The notes beneath the pieces are model-generated. The model ran no database searches and was not told the origin of the DNA. It saw nothing but the letters and a program-made list of their open reading frames with translations. A DNA stretch of 64,000 bases from Clostridiales bacterium (lineage in GTDB: Bacteria > Bacillota_E > Sulfobacillia > Sulfobacillales > JAIMBI01), in the NCBI GenBank assembly GCA_027318915.1, contig DAHVOH010000003.1, positions 1 to 64,000 on the forward strand. Direction: 5' to 3'. This document shows positions 42,207 through 51,786 of this stretch, piece after piece. The translations under genes and the position numbers were made by a program. Each line of letters opens with the position of its first letter. Position 1 is the first letter of the stretch.

Positions 42207-43254
42207 GTCGCGGCCGTGGCTGGCCTGGATCGGGCTGGCCCGCCGTGCGGGCAAGGTGGCGCCGGGGGATCGGCAGGTGCGGCTCGCACTGACCAGGCGC
42301 CGCGCCCGGCTGCTCCTGATCGCGCAGGACGCGGGCCAAACGGTTATGCGGCGTTTCGCCGACTGGGCCCAGGACGAGGGAGTGCCGGTGGTCGTGCGGG
42401 GCAGCAAGGCGGATTTGGGCCAAGCGTTGGGAATGATGCCGCACGCGGTGGTGGCCATCACCAACATGAAGTTGGCCAATGAGTTATTGACCGCATTGGG
42501 AGAGGCGACGGGGAGGAATCGATTTGGCAGACAAAGACAAGGTGAGAGTGTACGAGCTGGCCAAGGAGCTCAACCTGGACAGTCGCCGGCTCATCGACCT
42601 GCTGCACCGGCTGCACGTCGAGAACATCAAGAACCATATGAGCACGGTCGAGCCCGAGGCGATCGCCGTGGTGCGCAACATCATGGAGGGCAAGCTGCCG
42701 GTGGAGACACCGGCTCCCGCGCCCGCGGCCCCGGCGCCGCGGCCCGCCGCGCCCCGGCCGAAAGCGCCGCCGCCGACCCGCGTGAGCGCTCGTCCCTCGG
42801 GCTTCCCCGGCCCCGGCCGTCCCGTGCCGGAGCGCCGCGCTCCCGAGCCCCCGCCCAACCGGCGGCCGGTGGGCGTCGTCCCGCCCGTCCGGACCCGGGA
42901 CAGCGGGAGTGGGGTCCCCGCGCCGCGCCCGGCACCGCCGAGCGCCGGGACGCCTCCCGCGCGCCCGGCGCCCGCACCCGAGTCGGCGACGGCCGAACCT
43001 CGGATCGTGGGACGGTCGGTCATGGGTCCCCCACGGCCCACCCCGGTCGTGAACGGACCGCGGTCGGGGATCGGCGCGCCCCGTCCGGCGGGAAGCCGAC
43101 CGCCCGGCGGGGCGCCGGCCCGACCCGCGGGACCGCCCCGGCCGGGAGCGCCGGCGCGCCCCGCCCGGCCCGGACGGCCGTTGGCCGTCCCCACCCCGCC
43201 GCCCGCCGCGCCGCGGGGCAAAGACGCCAATCGCCGCGGCGGCGCCCCCAGTAG
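42196..43254 (+). CDS. ylxQ: L7Ae/YlxQ-family protein whose frame runs on into infB
   Basis: Residues 1-100 are a YlxQ-type L7Ae domain that binds kink-turn RNA: ARRAGKVAPGDRQVRLAL, ARLLLIAQDAG and VRGSKADLGQALG. YlxQ proteins normally stop after about 100 residues, near 42500-42520. Here no stop occurs before 43252-43254, so the frame continues for about 730 nt across the infB start and its Pro/Ala/Arg linker. The tail has the composition of an out-of-frame reading. Either the natural stop was lost, or a frameshift or sequence error removed it. The functional part is most likely 42196 to about 42520. Confidence 0.6.
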   Translation: MGAESRPWLAWIGLARRAGKVAPGDRQVRLALTRRRARLLLIAQDAGQTVMRRFADWAQDEGVPVVVRGSKADLGQALGMMPHAVVAITNMKLANELLTALGEATGRNRFGRQRQGESVRAGQGAQPGQSPAHRPAAPAARREHQEPYEHGRARGDRRGAQHHGGQAAGGDTGSRARGPGAAARRAPAESAAADPRERSSLGLPRPRPSRAGAPRSRAPAQPAAGGRRPARPDPGQREWGPRAAPGTAERRDASRAPGARTRVGDGRTSDRGTVGHGSPTAHPGRERTAVGDRRAPSGGKPTARRGAGPTRGTAPAGSAGAPRPARTAVGRPHPAARRAAGQRRQSPRRRPQ

Positions 43255-45133
43255 GGATCGGCGCGGAGGTGGCCGCCCGGGTGGCCGCGCGCGGCGTTGG
43301 GAAGACGATGAGTTTCGCACGCGCATGCGCCGCGCGAAGCCGAAGTCCGCAGCCGCGGAACAGGCGACGCCGGTCACGCGGCGGGTCGTCATTTCCGGGC
43401 CCATTGTGGTCAAGGATTTGGCGGACAGCTTGGGCGTCAAGGCGGCCGACCTCATCCGGCATCTGATCCAACTGGGCGTGATGGCGACGGTCAACCACGA
43501 GCTGGATCGGGAGACGGCCGTTATCGTCGCGCAGGAACTGGGCGCCAATGTCGAGGAGCGGGCGTCCCGCGAGGAACAGGAGGAACAGATCCTGGCCGGT
43601 GCCGATGACCGGCCGGAAGAGGTGAAGCCGCGGCCGCCGGTGATCACGGTCATGGGCCATGTGGACCACGGCAAGACCTCGCTTCTGGACTATATCCGCA
43701 CCACGCGCGTCACCGCGCACGAGGCCGGGGGGATCACCCAGCACATCGGCGCGTCGGTCGTGGAGTGGCAGGGCCGCCGCATCGTGTTTTTGGACACCCC
43801 CGGCCACGAGGCGTTCACAGCCATGCGCGCCCGCGGCGCTCAGGTCACCGACATCGCCGTGCTGGTGGTCGCGGCCAATGACGGCGTGATGCCACAGACG
43901 GTCGAGGCCATCAATCACGCGCACGCGGCGCAGGTGCCCATTGTCGTCGCCATCAACAAGATCGATCTGCCCGATGCCAATCCGGATCGGGTCCGGCAGA
44001 GCCTCACGGAATATGGCCTGGTCCCGGAGGAGTGGGGCGGGGACACCATCATGGTGCCGGTGTCCGCCAAGTCGGGCGAAGGCGTCGATCGCCTGCTGGA
44101 AAGTCTGGTGCTGCAAGCCGACGTGCTGGAGTTGGGTGCGAACCCGGACCGACCCGGCCAGGGTTCCGTCATCGAGGCGCAGCTGGACCGCGGTCGTGGA
44201 CCGGTAGCGACCGTGCTGGTGCGGCGGGGTACGTTACGCGTGGGCGACGCCTTTGTCTCCGGACCGGTTTGGGGACGGGTGCGCGCGCTCATCAACGATC
44301 GGGGCGAGCGCGTCCGGGAAGCCACGCCGTCGATGCCGGTGGAGGTGTTGGGGTTCGCCGAGGTCCCGCAGGCCGGTGACGACTTTATCGCCCTGGCCGA
44401 TGAGAAGCAGGCGCGCGCCATCGCCGACGCGCGGCGTGAACGGCGCCGCGCCCAGGAGGACCAGTCCGGCGTGCGCGGCGTCAGCTTGGACGACTTTTAC
44501 CAGCGGCTGAAGGATGAGGCGGTGAAGGATCTCAACCTGGTGATCAAGGCGGATGTGCAGGGATCAGCCGAGGCGCTTGGGCAATCGTTGGCCAAAATGG
44601 GCAACGAGGAAGCCCGGATCCGCATTCTCCACACCGGGGTGGGCGCCATCACGGAATCGGACGTGATGCTGGCGGCCGCCTCCAAAGCCATCATCCTGGG
44701 CTTCGGGGTCAGCAGCGAGGCGAAGGCGCGGCAGCTGGCCGAGCACGAGCAGGTGGACGTGCGCACCTATCGGGTCATCTATGATTTGCTGGATGACGTG
44801 CGCCAAGCGTTGGCCGGGCTGTTGTCCCCGAAAATCGAAGAGGTCGTCTTGGGTCGGGCCGAGGTGCGCGAAGTGTTCCGGGTTCCCCGCGTCGGGACCG
44901 TGGCGGGCGGCTACGTGTTGGACGGGAAGGTGACCCGCACCGGCCAGGTGCGCGTGCTGCGCGACGGCGTGGTGATTCACGAGGGCCCGATAGCTTCGCT
45001 GCGCCGGTTTAAGGATGACGTGCGCGAAGTGCAGGCCGGGTTCGAGTGCGGCATCGGGCTGGAGCGCTTCAACGATCTCAAGGTTGGTGACCAGTTGGAA
45101 GTGTTCACGCACCAGGAAGTCAAAGCCAGCTGA
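42524..45133 (+). CDS. infB: Translation initiation factor IF-2
   Basis: GTPase that brings fMet-tRNA to the ribosome. The 869-residue protein has an N-terminal IF2N helix ([21 protein letters not shown]), a long disordered Pro/Ala/Arg linker (about 60-270) and a second IF2N domain. The G domain carries GHVDHGKTS (about 377), DTPGHEAF (about 424) and NKIDL (about 477), followed by domains II to IV. TTG at 42524 lies after GGGGAGG; the start [10 protein letters not shown] is conserved. The ylxQ frame overlaps its first 730 nt. rbfA follows after 10 nt; ylxP, usual in Bacillus, is absent. Confidence 0.96.
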   Translation: MADKDKVRVYELAKELNLDSRRLIDLLHRLHVENIKNHMSTVEPEAIAVVRNIMEGKLPVETPAPAPAAPAPRPAAPRPKAPPPTRVSARPSGFPGPGRPVPERRAPEPPPNRRPVGVVPPVRTRDSGSGVPAPRPAPPSAGTPPARPAPAPESATAEPRIVGRSVMGPPRPTPVVNGPRSGIGAPRPAGSRPPGGAPARPAGPPRPGAPARPARPGRPLAVPTPPPAAPRGKDANRRGGAPSRDRRGGGRPGGRARRWEDDEFRTRMRRAKPKSAAAEQATPVTRRVVISGPIVVKDLADSLGVKAADLIRHLIQLGVMATVNHELDRETAVIVAQELGANVEERASREEQEEQILAGADDRPEEVKPRPPVITVMGHVDHGKTSLLDYIRTTRVTAHEAGGITQHIGASVVEWQGRRIVFLDTPGHEAFTAMRARGAQVTDIAVLVVAANDGVMPQTVEAINHAHAAQVPIVVAINKIDLPDANPDRVRQSLTEYGLVPEEWGGDTIMVPVSAKSGEGVDRLLESLVLQADVLELGANPDRPGQGSVIEAQLDRGRGPVATVLVRRGTLRVGDAFVSGPVWGRVRALINDRGERVREATPSMPVEVLGFAEVPQAGDDFIALADEKQARAIADARRERRRAQEDQSGVRGVSLDDFYQRLKDEAVKDLNLVIKADVQGSAEALGQSLAKMGNEEARIRILHTGVGAITESDVMLAAASKAIILGFGVSSEAKARQLAEHEQVDVRTYRVIYDLLDDVRQALAGLLSPKIEEVVLGRAEVREVFRVPRVGTVAGGYVLDGKVTRTGQVRVLRDGVVIHEGPIASLRRFKDDVREVQAGFECGIGLERFNDLKVGDQLEVFTHQEVKAS

Positions 45134-45143
45134 AGAGGGAGCC

Positions 45144-45509
45144 ATGAAGCAGGAACGGGCGGAGCGGATTGGGGACGCGATGCGGGCGGAATTGGGGCAG
45201 ATGCTGCAGCGGGACGTGAAGGATCCCCGAATCGGGATGGCCTCGGTCATCCGCGTGGAGGTCGCACGCGACTTGGCGGTGGCCCGGGTGTATGTGAGCG
45301 TCTTGGACGCGGATCAGGCGGCCGAGACGCTGGCGGGTCTCGCCAGCGCCGCCTCGTTTCTCCGGGGCGAAGTGGCGCGGCGCCTGGGGCTGCGTCAGGC
45401 ACCGGCCCTGGAATTCCGGTTGGATCGTTCGCTGGATGCCAGCTTGACGGTGCAGCGCCTGCTGAGGGAAGTGGCCCCGGACCCGGCGGAGGACAAGTCG
45501 GGTGAGTGA
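45144..45509 (+). CDS. rbfA: Ribosome-binding factor A
   Basis: Small KH-like protein that matures the 3' end of 16S rRNA in the 30S subunit. 121 residues with RIGDAMRAELGQML, VKDPRIGMASVIRVEVARDLAVARVYVS and LEFRLDRSLD. ATG at 45144 follows AAGAGGGAG. It overlaps nrnA by 8 nt. Confidence 0.95.
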   Translation: MKQERAERIGDAMRAELGQMLQRDVKDPRIGMASVIRVEVARDLAVARVYVSVLDADQAAETLAGLASAASFLRGEVARRLGLRQAPALEFRLDRSLDASLTVQRLLREVAPDPAEDKSGE

Positions 45510-46503
45510 CCGCCGGGCGGTGGTTGACGTGCTCCGGTCGGCCCGGCGCGTCCTGGTGGCGGTCCATGAAATGCCGGATGGCGACACGACCGGATCCGGC
45601 TTGGCCTTGGGCCACATTCTGCGGCGGCTGGGCATTGCGGCCACCGTGGGCGGCCCCGACCCGCTGCTGCCGACGTTCTCCTTTCTCCCCGGCGCCGCCG
45701 CGGCCGTCACGTGGGCGCAGTTGGGCACCGCGTCCCGTTTTGATGCGGTGGTGACCGTGGACTGCGGCGATCCCCGACGGACCGGCGGGATGGAACAGTT
45801 GCGCCTGTTTGCCCCCTGCGTGGTCAACGTCGACCATCACGCCAGCAATCCCCGGTTCGGCGACATCAACTGGGTCGAGCCGGACCGCGGCGCGGTGGGG
45901 GAGATGGTGCTGGCGCTGGCCGATGACCTCCAGGTGGCGCTCGACCCGGAGTTGGCGCTATGCCTCTACGTGTCTCTCGCTTCCGACACCGAGGGGTTCC
46001 GGTTCGGCTTTCACGATAGTCGATTTTTTCACTTAGCCGCCCGTTTGACCGAGGCCGGCTTAGACCCGGCCTGGGTGAGCCATCGCCTGTTCGAAGAGCA
46101 GCCTCTGTCCACCCTGCGGTTGAAGGGGTGGGCGCTGGGCCGCCTTCAGCGCTCGCCGTCGGGCAAGGTGGCCTGGCTGCTGGTGCCGCGCGCCGCGCTG
46201 GCCCGTTATGGGGCGCACCTGTATGAGGCGGAAGGTCTGGTGAGTTTGGTGCGCAGTCTGCAGGGCGTCCAGATGGCGGTGTTGGTGCGGGAAGAGGAGC
46301 CCGGATGGGTCAAGGTCAGCCTGCGCAGCCAGCCACCGTGGGAGGCGGCGCGCATAGCCGCCCTGCTGGGGGGTGGCGGCCACACGCATTCCGCCGCCGC
46401 CAAATTGCGCGGGAGCCTCGCCAAGGTCTCGCAGCGCACACTGGCGGCCGTCCATCAGATGTACGGGGAGGATGCCCGGTGGACGGATTCCTCAATGTCT
46501 TAA
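45502..46503 (+). CDS. nrnA: DHH/DHHA1 bifunctional oligoribonuclease and pAp phosphatase
   Basis: Degrades nano-RNAs and dephosphorylates 3'-phosphoadenosine 5'-phosphate. The 333-residue protein has HEMPDGDTTGSG (metal site), VDCGDP, NVDHHASNPRFGDIN (DHH motif) and the C-terminal GGGGHTHSAAA substrate loop of DHHA1. GTG at 45502. It stands between rbfA and truB, an order common in clostridia and Firmicutes outside Bacillus. It overlaps truB by 25 nt. Confidence 0.94.
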   Translation: MSDRRAVVDVLRSARRVLVAVHEMPDGDTTGSGLALGHILRRLGIAATVGGPDPLLPTFSFLPGAAAAVTWAQLGTASRFDAVVTVDCGDPRRTGGMEQLRLFAPCVVNVDHHASNPRFGDINWVEPDRGAVGEMVLALADDLQVALDPELALCLYVSLASDTEGFRFGFHDSRFFHLAARLTEAGLDPAWVSHRLFEEQPLSTLRLKGWALGRLQRSPSGKVAWLLVPRAALARYGAHLYEAEGLVSLVRSLQGVQMAVLVREEEPGWVKVSLRSQPPWEAARIAALLGGGGHTHSAAAKLRGSLAKVSQRTLAAVHQMYGEDARWTDSSMS

Positions 46504-47333
46504 AGCCGCCGGAATTGAGTTCGCAGGACGCCGTCGCTCAGATCCGGCGCCTGGCCGGAGAGCGCGTCGGGCATGGCGGCACCCTGGATCCGGATGCGGC
46601 CGGTGTGCTCCCGGTCGGGGTGGGACGGGCCCTGGCCGTCTTGGGCCGCATCGACTGGACGCCCAAAACCTATTGGGCGCGCGCCGCCGTGGGCCGGACC
46701 ACCGACTCGCTGGATGCCGCCGGCCTGACCATCGGCTGGTCCCGGGGGCCGTGGCCGTCGGCGGCGGACTGGCGATATTCGGCTCGGTTCCTGCGCGGGC
46801 GGGGGGTGACGCGGCCGCCGGCCCGCTCAGCCCTGCGGCACGGCGGTCGGCGCGCTTACCAGGAGCAGCGCGCCGGTCGGATGCCGCATCTGTCCGCGCG
46901 TCCGGTGATGGTCCACCGCCTGACCGTGCTGGCTCAGGAAGGGCCCGACTGGGAATTCGAAGCCGTCGTCGGCAGCGGCACCTATGTGCGTGCGCTGGTG
47001 CGGGACTGGGCCGAAGCGGAGGGGCATGCCGCCCATCTGGTCGCGCTCGTTCGCACCGCCTGTGGTCCCTTGCGCATTGAGGATGCGGTGAGCCTGGAGG
47101 AACTGGCTCAAGACGGCGTGGCGCGCCACCTGATGTCGTGGCGCACGGTCTGGAATGGGCCCGCCGTCAGTCTGCCGGCGGCCGATGCGGCTGGGGTGGC
47201 GCAGGGCCGGTGGCCGGCGGGCCTCCGGCTCGAAGGCGCCGGGGTGCATGCCCTCGTGGCGGAGGACCGGCTGTGGGCGTTGGCGGAGGCGCCGAGCCGG
47301 TTTCTGCGCGTCATTCCGGGAGGTCTGGCATGA
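46479..47333 (+). CDS. truB: tRNA pseudouridine(55) synthase
   Basis: Forms pseudouridine 55 in the T loop of tRNAs. The start DGFLNVLKPPELSSQDAVAQIRRL, the catalytic GHGGTLDPDAAGVLPV with Asp, and SARPVMVHRLTVL are conserved. GTG at 46479 lies 7 nt after GGGGAGG and gives 284 residues; the longer open frame upstream is a shadow of nrnA. The stop overlaps the ribF ATG. Confidence 0.95.
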   Translation: MDGFLNVLKPPELSSQDAVAQIRRLAGERVGHGGTLDPDAAGVLPVGVGRALAVLGRIDWTPKTYWARAAVGRTTDSLDAAGLTIGWSRGPWPSAADWRYSARFLRGRGVTRPPARSALRHGGRRAYQEQRAGRMPHLSARPVMVHRLTVLAQEGPDWEFEAVVGSGTYVRALVRDWAEAEGHAAHLVALVRTACGPLRIEDAVSLEELAQDGVARHLMSWRTVWNGPAVSLPAADAAGVAQGRWPAGLRLEGAGVHALVAEDRLWALAEAPSRFLRVIPGGLA

Positions 47334-48235
47334 GCGAGCTATGGCCGCGCGTTTGGTCGGTGGGGACGTTCGACGGCGTGCACCGGGGGCATCAAGCGCT
47401 CCTGCACCGGGCGGCCGCCCTGGCGCACGACTGGGGGGAGGCTTTCGGCGTCGTCACGTTCGACCCACCCCCGGCCGCCGTGCTGCGTGGGCCCGACGCC
47501 GTCTGGGAATTGACGCCACTCGCCGAGAAAGTGCGCCGTCTGGGCGCCTTGGATGTGCCCCACGTCGAGGTGCTGGCGTTTACGCCGGCCTTTGCCGCAC
47601 GCTCGGCGGAGGAATTTGCCGAAGAGGTGCTGGGACGGCAGTTGAAGGCGCGGGCGCTGGTCGAGGGATACAATTTCACGTACGGCCGGGGAGGTCGGGG
47701 CACGGTCGAAACCTTGACACAGTGGGGGCGGCGCCGCGGCGTCGAGGTGGTGACCGTGGGTCCGGTGCTGCACCAGGGCGCGGCCATCTCCAGCTCCCGC
47801 ATCCGGCAGGCGATTCGGGCGGGGGATCTGGCACTGGCGGCGGCGCTCCTGGGACGGCCCTACAGCGCGTCTGGCGCTGTGGTGCACGGGGATGGCCGCG
47901 GGCGCGCATTGGGCTTCCCGACCGCCAATCTGGCGCTTGAGCCCCGGAAGGCCATGCCGCCCTTTGGCGTATATGCCGGCCGTGCGCAGGTGGCCGGGAC
48001 AAGCCGCCCGGCCGTTGCCAATTGGGGCCTGCGGCCCATGTATGCGGTGGACCGGCCGCTGCTGGAGGTGCATCTGCTGGAGGGGGGAGCCGATCTCTAC
48101 GGCACGCCGCTGGAGTTTGAGTTCCACTTCTATCTCCGTCCGGAACGGCGATTTTCCGGCGTGGAGGAGTTGCGGCGGGCCGTGACGGACGACATCGCCG
48201 CCGCGCGCCGACTGCTGGCCGGCGCCGCGTCGTGA
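47330..48235 (+). CDS. ribF: Bifunctional riboflavin kinase/FAD synthetase
   Basis: Converts riboflavin to FMN and FMN to FAD. The N-terminal adenylyltransferase domain has SVGTFDGVHRGHQ and ISSSRIRQAI; the C-terminal kinase domain has GRALGFPTANL and FEFHFYLRPERRFSG. 301 residues from ATG at 47330, which overlaps the truB stop. Confidence 0.96.
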   Translation: MSELWPRVWSVGTFDGVHRGHQALLHRAAALAHDWGEAFGVVTFDPPPAAVLRGPDAVWELTPLAEKVRRLGALDVPHVEVLAFTPAFAARSAEEFAEEVLGRQLKARALVEGYNFTYGRGGRGTVETLTQWGRRRGVEVVTVGPVLHQGAAISSSRIRQAIRAGDLALAAALLGRPYSASGAVVHGDGRGRALGFPTANLALEPRKAMPPFGVYAGRAQVAGTSRPAVANWGLRPMYAVDRPLLEVHLLEGGADLYGTPLEFEFHFYLRPERRFSGVEELRRAVTDDIAAARRLLAGAAS

Positions 48236-48264
48236 TGGCTGTCGCCGCTCCCGTGTGCTAGAAT
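48236..48264 (+). promoter_or_regulatory. rpsO promoter
   Basis: An extended -10 TGC-TAGAAT (-10 at 48259-48264) with a weak -35 TGGCTG (48236-48241) after 17 nt. The form resembles the rpsB promoter. The leader before rpsO is about 50 nt and may carry an S15 site. Confidence 0.55.
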
Positions 48265-48321
48265 GGCCGCGAGGCGCTCTTGGGGGCGCACCGGTCGGAA
48301 CGTTTTCGAAGGAGGATGAGC

Positions 48322-48591
48322 GTGGCCCTACAGACGGAGGCCAAACAGGCCATTATCGAGCACCATCGCATGCACGAGGGGGACACCGGTTCACCCGAGG
48401 TGCAGGTGGCTCTCTTATCGCGACAGATTGCCGACCTGACGGAGCACCTGAAGGTTCATCCCAAGGATTTTCACTCCCGGCGCGGCCTGCTGAAGATGGT
48501 GGGCCAGCGGCGGGCGATGCTGAACTACCTCCGCGCCAAAGATGCCGGCCGCTACCACAAGTTGATTCAGGACCTGGGCCTCCGCCGCTGA
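48322..48591 (+). CDS. rpsO: 30S ribosomal protein S15
   Basis: Primary binding protein of the 16S central domain. GTG at 48322 lies 6 nt after GGAGG (48311-48315) and gives 89 residues, the same as in B. subtilis, with a conserved start [12 protein letters not shown]. The ATG at 48316 is too close to the ribosome site. [17 protein letters not shown] and [14 protein letters not shown] are conserved. An intrinsic terminator follows. Confidence 0.97.
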   Translation: MALQTEAKQAIIEHHRMHEGDTGSPEVQVALLSRQIADLTEHLKVHPKDFHSRRGLLKMVGQRRAMLNYLRAKDAGRYHKLIQDLGLRR

Positions 48592-48600
48592 GCCATCGGT

Positions 48601-48623
48601 GAGCGGGGCCCCGCTCTTTTTTT
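48601..48623 (+). terminator. Intrinsic terminator after rpsO
   Basis: GAGCGGGG (48601-48608) and CCCCGCTC (48609-48616) form an inverted repeat with its centre as the loop, followed by seven T (48617-48623). A strong rho-independent signal that separates rpsO from pnp. Confidence 0.85.
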
Positions 48624-48650
48624 GCGGGTTGCGGCAAGTTGGGCCATAAT
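48622..48650 (+). promoter_or_regulatory. pnp promoter
   Basis: TTGCGG (48622-48627), a 17-nt spacer and CATAAT (48645-48650). It starts in the T-run of the rpsO terminator; start site near 48657, about 40 nt before pnp. Confidence 0.55.
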
Positions 48651-48695
48651 GAAGCGATGACACGGAACTGACAGACATAGGGAGGATCTGAGCGA

Positions 48696-50891
48696 ATGGA
48701 AGTCCACACAGCGGAACTGCTGGTGGGCGGACGGGTCATGACCTTGGAGACCGGACGGTTGGCCAAGCAGGCCAACGGAGCGGTGTTTGTGCGGTATGGC
48801 GATACGGCGGTCCTGGTGACCGCCACGGCCTCCCGACAGCCGCGCGAGGGCATTGACTTCTTCCCCCTGACCGTTGACTTTGAGGAACGGCTTTATGCCG
48901 TCGGCAAGATTCCCGGCGGCTTCATCAAGCGCGAAGGGCGGCCCACGGAAAAGGCCATCCTCGCCGCGCGCCTCACGGACCGGCCGATTCGGCCCCTCTT
49001 TCCGGAGGGCTTTCGCAACGACGTTCAGATTGTGGCCACGGTGATGTCGGTCGACTACGACCACAGCCCCGAAATCTGTGGCATGGTGGGCGCGTCGGCC
49101 GCGCTGAGTCTCTCCAACATTCCCTTCGAGGGGCCCATCGGTGCTGTGGAAGTGGGATGGTTGGACGGGCAACCCATCATCAACCCCACACTCGAGCAGG
49201 CTCAGCGCAGTCGCCTCAAGCTGACCGTCGCGGGCACCTTCGACAATGTGCTCATGATTGAGGCCGGCGCGGAGGAAGTCACCGAATCCGAGGTGCTGGA
49301 CGCCATCTTCGCCGGTCACCATGAGATTCGGCGGATCGTCGAGGTGATCCGGGACCTGCAGAGCCGGGCCGGCAAGCCCAAGGGGGACTACACCCTCTAC
49401 CTGCCCAGTGCCGAACTCAGCCGGGTGGTTGAGGACATGGCTGCCGCCGATATCGAGGCGGCGCTTCACGTGGAGGGCAAGCTGGAGAAGGAGGCCGCCC
49501 TGGACGACGTCAACCGGCGCGTGATGGCGGCGGCTCTCGAGCAGTTTCCCGACAAAGCCAAAGAGATTCAGGCGGTCTTGAAAAAGATCCAGAAGAGTCA
49601 GGTGCGCCGGGCCATCATTCACGACGGCATCCGTCCGGACGGCCGACGCCGCGACGAGATTCGGCCCATCACGGTGGAGATTGGGGTGTTGCCCCGCGCC
49701 CACGGCAGCGGACTGTTCACCCGCGGACAGACGCAGGCGCTGACCGCCATGACGCTCGGTCCGCTGTCGGACCAGCAGATCTTGGACGGCATTGGCAGCG
49801 AGGAGAGCAAGCGCTACATCCATCACTACAACTTCCCGCCCTTCTCCACCGGTGAAACCGCACCCCTGCGCGGGCCCAGCCGCCGCTCCATCGGCCATGG
49901 CGCCTTGGCCGAACGGGCCCTGGAACCGGTCATCCCGCCGGAGTCGGAATTTCCGTATGCCCTGCGCCTGGTGTCGGACATCCTGGAATCCAACGGCTCC
50001 ACCTCCATGGCCTCGGTGTGCGGCAGCACGCTGGCGCTGATGGAGGGGGGCGTACCCATCAAGGCGCCGGTCGCCGGCGTGGCGATGGGCCTGGTGAAGG
50101 AAGGCGACGCCTATGCTGTCCTGACGGACATTCAGGGCATGGAGGACGCGCTGGGCGACATGGACTTCAAGGTGGCGGGCACCGAGCGCGGCATCACCGC
50201 CATCCAGATGGACATCAAGATCCACGGACTCGAGCGCCGCATTCTGGAGGAAGCTCTGGAACAAGCGCGCCGGGGTCGCCTCTTCATTCTGGAGAAGATG
50301 CTGGCTGTGATTGACCGACCCCGGCCGGAACTGTCGCCGCATGCGCCGCGCATTGTCACCCTGCACATCCATCCCGATCACATCCGCGATGTGATTGGGC
50401 CCGGCGGCAAGACCATCAACCGCATCATCGAACAGACCAAGGTCGGCAGCGATAAAGTGGAGATCGACATCGAGGACGACGGGACCATTTACGTCGCCGC
50501 CGTCAACCGGGCAGCCGCCGAGAAGGCCGTGCAGATGATTACGGAGCTCACCCGCTCGGTTCAAGTGGGCGAAGTCTATGACGGTCGGGTGACCCGATTG
50601 ATGAACTTCGGCGCCTTCGTCGAAATCCTGCCGGGCAAAGAGGGCCTCGTCCACATCTCCGAACTGGCCCATCAGCGCATCGGTCGCGTCGAGGACGTGG
50701 TCAATGTCGGGGATCCGCTGCGCGTCAAAGTCACGGAGATTGACCGCCAGGGCCGCATCAACCTGTCGCATCGCGAGACGTTGCCGCCGCCGCCCCCCGG
50801 CGAGGCCCGCGCGGCCGGCGACAACCGCCCCCCGGGACCCGAGCGCCGCGACCACGGTCCCGATCTTCGGCGGCGTCCGCCGCGCCGCTGA
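48696..50891 (+). CDS. pnp: Polyribonucleotide nucleotidyltransferase
   Basis: Phosphorolytic 3'-5' exoribonuclease of the degradosome. The 731-residue protein has two RNase PH domains ([22 protein letters not shown] and [13 protein letters not shown]), a KH domain ([12 protein letters not shown]) and an S1 domain ([19 protein letters not shown]). A short basic tail ends the protein. GGGAGG lies before the ATG. In Bacillus the following gene is also ylxY. Confidence 0.97.
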   Translation: MEVHTAELLVGGRVMTLETGRLAKQANGAVFVRYGDTAVLVTATASRQPREGIDFFPLTVDFEERLYAVGKIPGGFIKREGRPTEKAILAARLTDRPIRPLFPEGFRNDVQIVATVMSVDYDHSPEICGMVGASAALSLSNIPFEGPIGAVEVGWLDGQPIINPTLEQAQRSRLKLTVAGTFDNVLMIEAGAEEVTESEVLDAIFAGHHEIRRIVEVIRDLQSRAGKPKGDYTLYLPSAELSRVVEDMAAADIEAALHVEGKLEKEAALDDVNRRVMAAALEQFPDKAKEIQAVLKKIQKSQVRRAIIHDGIRPDGRRRDEIRPITVEIGVLPRAHGSGLFTRGQTQALTAMTLGPLSDQQILDGIGSEESKRYIHHYNFPPFSTGETAPLRGPSRRSIGHGALAERALEPVIPPESEFPYALRLVSDILESNGSTSMASVCGSTLALMEGGVPIKAPVAGVAMGLVKEGDAYAVLTDIQGMEDALGDMDFKVAGTERGITAIQMDIKIHGLERRILEEALEQARRGRLFILEKMLAVIDRPRPELSPHAPRIVTLHIHPDHIRDVIGPGGKTINRIIEQTKVGSDKVEIDIEDDGTIYVAAVNRAAAEKAVQMITELTRSVQVGEVYDGRVTRLMNFGAFVEILPGKEGLVHISELAHQRIGRVEDVVNVGDPLRVKVTEIDRQGRINLSHRETLPPPPPGEARAAGDNRPPGPERRDHGPDLRRRPPRR

Positions 50892-50942
50892 GACAGACCC
50901 TAGGGCCGAAGCCGAAAAGGCATCGAGAGCGCACTGCTGTCG

Positions 50943-51752
50943 GTGCCTTTGGCGCGCATACGGCACGGGAAGCCACATACGCTGGGGCGGGAGGTCTCGC
51001 TCATCGCCATCCGTATTGTCTTTTGGCGCCGGCTGCGCACGGAGCTGGCGCTGGCCGGGCTCAGTCTCGCCGTGCTTCTGGGGGCATGGGGCACCGGCGT
51101 CACGCTGCGGCCGGCCGCCGGGCCGGTTCCGGCCGCGCCGATCTACCGCGTGGAGACTGCCCATCGCGCGGTGGCCCTCGCCATCAACGTGGTCTGGGGC
51201 ACGCAGTACGTCCCCGGCATTGTGCGGGCGCTTATACGATCCCACGCCACGGCGACATTCTTTCTGGGCGGCGCCTGGGCGGCCGCCCATCCCGGATTGG
51301 TCCGTCAACTGGTGCAGGCCGGCATGGAGGTGGGCAACCACGGCTACGCGCACCGGCATCAATCGACACTGTCCTTCGACGCTAACGTCGATGAAATTCT
51401 GCGCGCCACGCGAGCCATTGAATTGGCCGGCGGCGTGCGTCCCACGCTGTTTGCGCCCCCCTACGGCGAGTACAACCGCACCGTGGAGGCGGCTGCCGCC
51501 GCGCTGCACATGCCCCTCATCATGTGGACCGTCGACACGATCGACTGGCGGCCGGACGCCACACCGGCCGCGATCAGCCGTCGCGTGCTCGCCGGCGTCC
51601 AGCCGGGCGCCATCATCCTGATGCACCCCACGGCCCGGACGCTGGAAGCGCTGCCGGGTCTCTTGGCCGCCCTGCGGGCGATGGGTTACCAAATCGTCAC
51701 GGTGTCACAGCTTCTCTCCTGGGGACGTCCCGCGGGGGAATCGAGCCGCTAG
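50943..51752 (+). CDS. ylxY: YlxY-like polysaccharide deacetylase homologue, probably without activity
   Basis: About 269 residues with an N-terminal membrane anchor (roughly 34-55) and a NodB-homology domain. Motif 1, normally TFDDG, reads AINVVWG (80-86), so the catalytic and metal Asp pair is missing. The motif 2 histidines are present (NHGYAH, His133 and His137). Motif 3 has APPYG instead of RPPYG. Position after pnp and before an M16 peptidase equals that of B. subtilis ylxY. I recall similar loss of motif 1 in other YlxY proteins, so this may be a family trait. The GTG at 50943 has no clear ribosome site, so the start is uncertain. Confidence 0.82.
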   Translation: MPLARIRHGKPHTLGREVSLIAIRIVFWRRLRTELALAGLSLAVLLGAWGTGVTLRPAAGPVPAAPIYRVETAHRAVALAINVVWGTQYVPGIVRALIRSHATATFFLGGAWAAAHPGLVRQLVQAGMEVGNHGYAHRHQSTLSFDANVDEILRATRAIELAGGVRPTLFAPPYGEYNRTVEAAAAALHMPLIMWTVDTIDWRPDATPAAISRRVLAGVQPGAIILMHPTARTLEALPGLLAALRAMGYQIVTVSQLLSWGRPAGESSR

Positions 51753-51777
51753 ACCCCGCGCGACGGTTGGCCGCCCC

Positions 51778-51786
51778 TGGTACAAT
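51778..51786 (+). promoter_or_regulatory. Possible extended -10 promoter of the M16 peptidase gene
   Basis: TGG-TACAAT (51778-51786) is an extended -10 element without a recognisable -35. Transcription would start near 51793, after the ATG at 51785, which favours the CTG at 51809 as start codon. Confidence 0.4.

Noticed and set aside
48567..51692. 1041-codon minus-strand frame
   Set aside because: Antisense to pnp and ylxY. Its length only reflects the lack of stops in GC-rich DNA.
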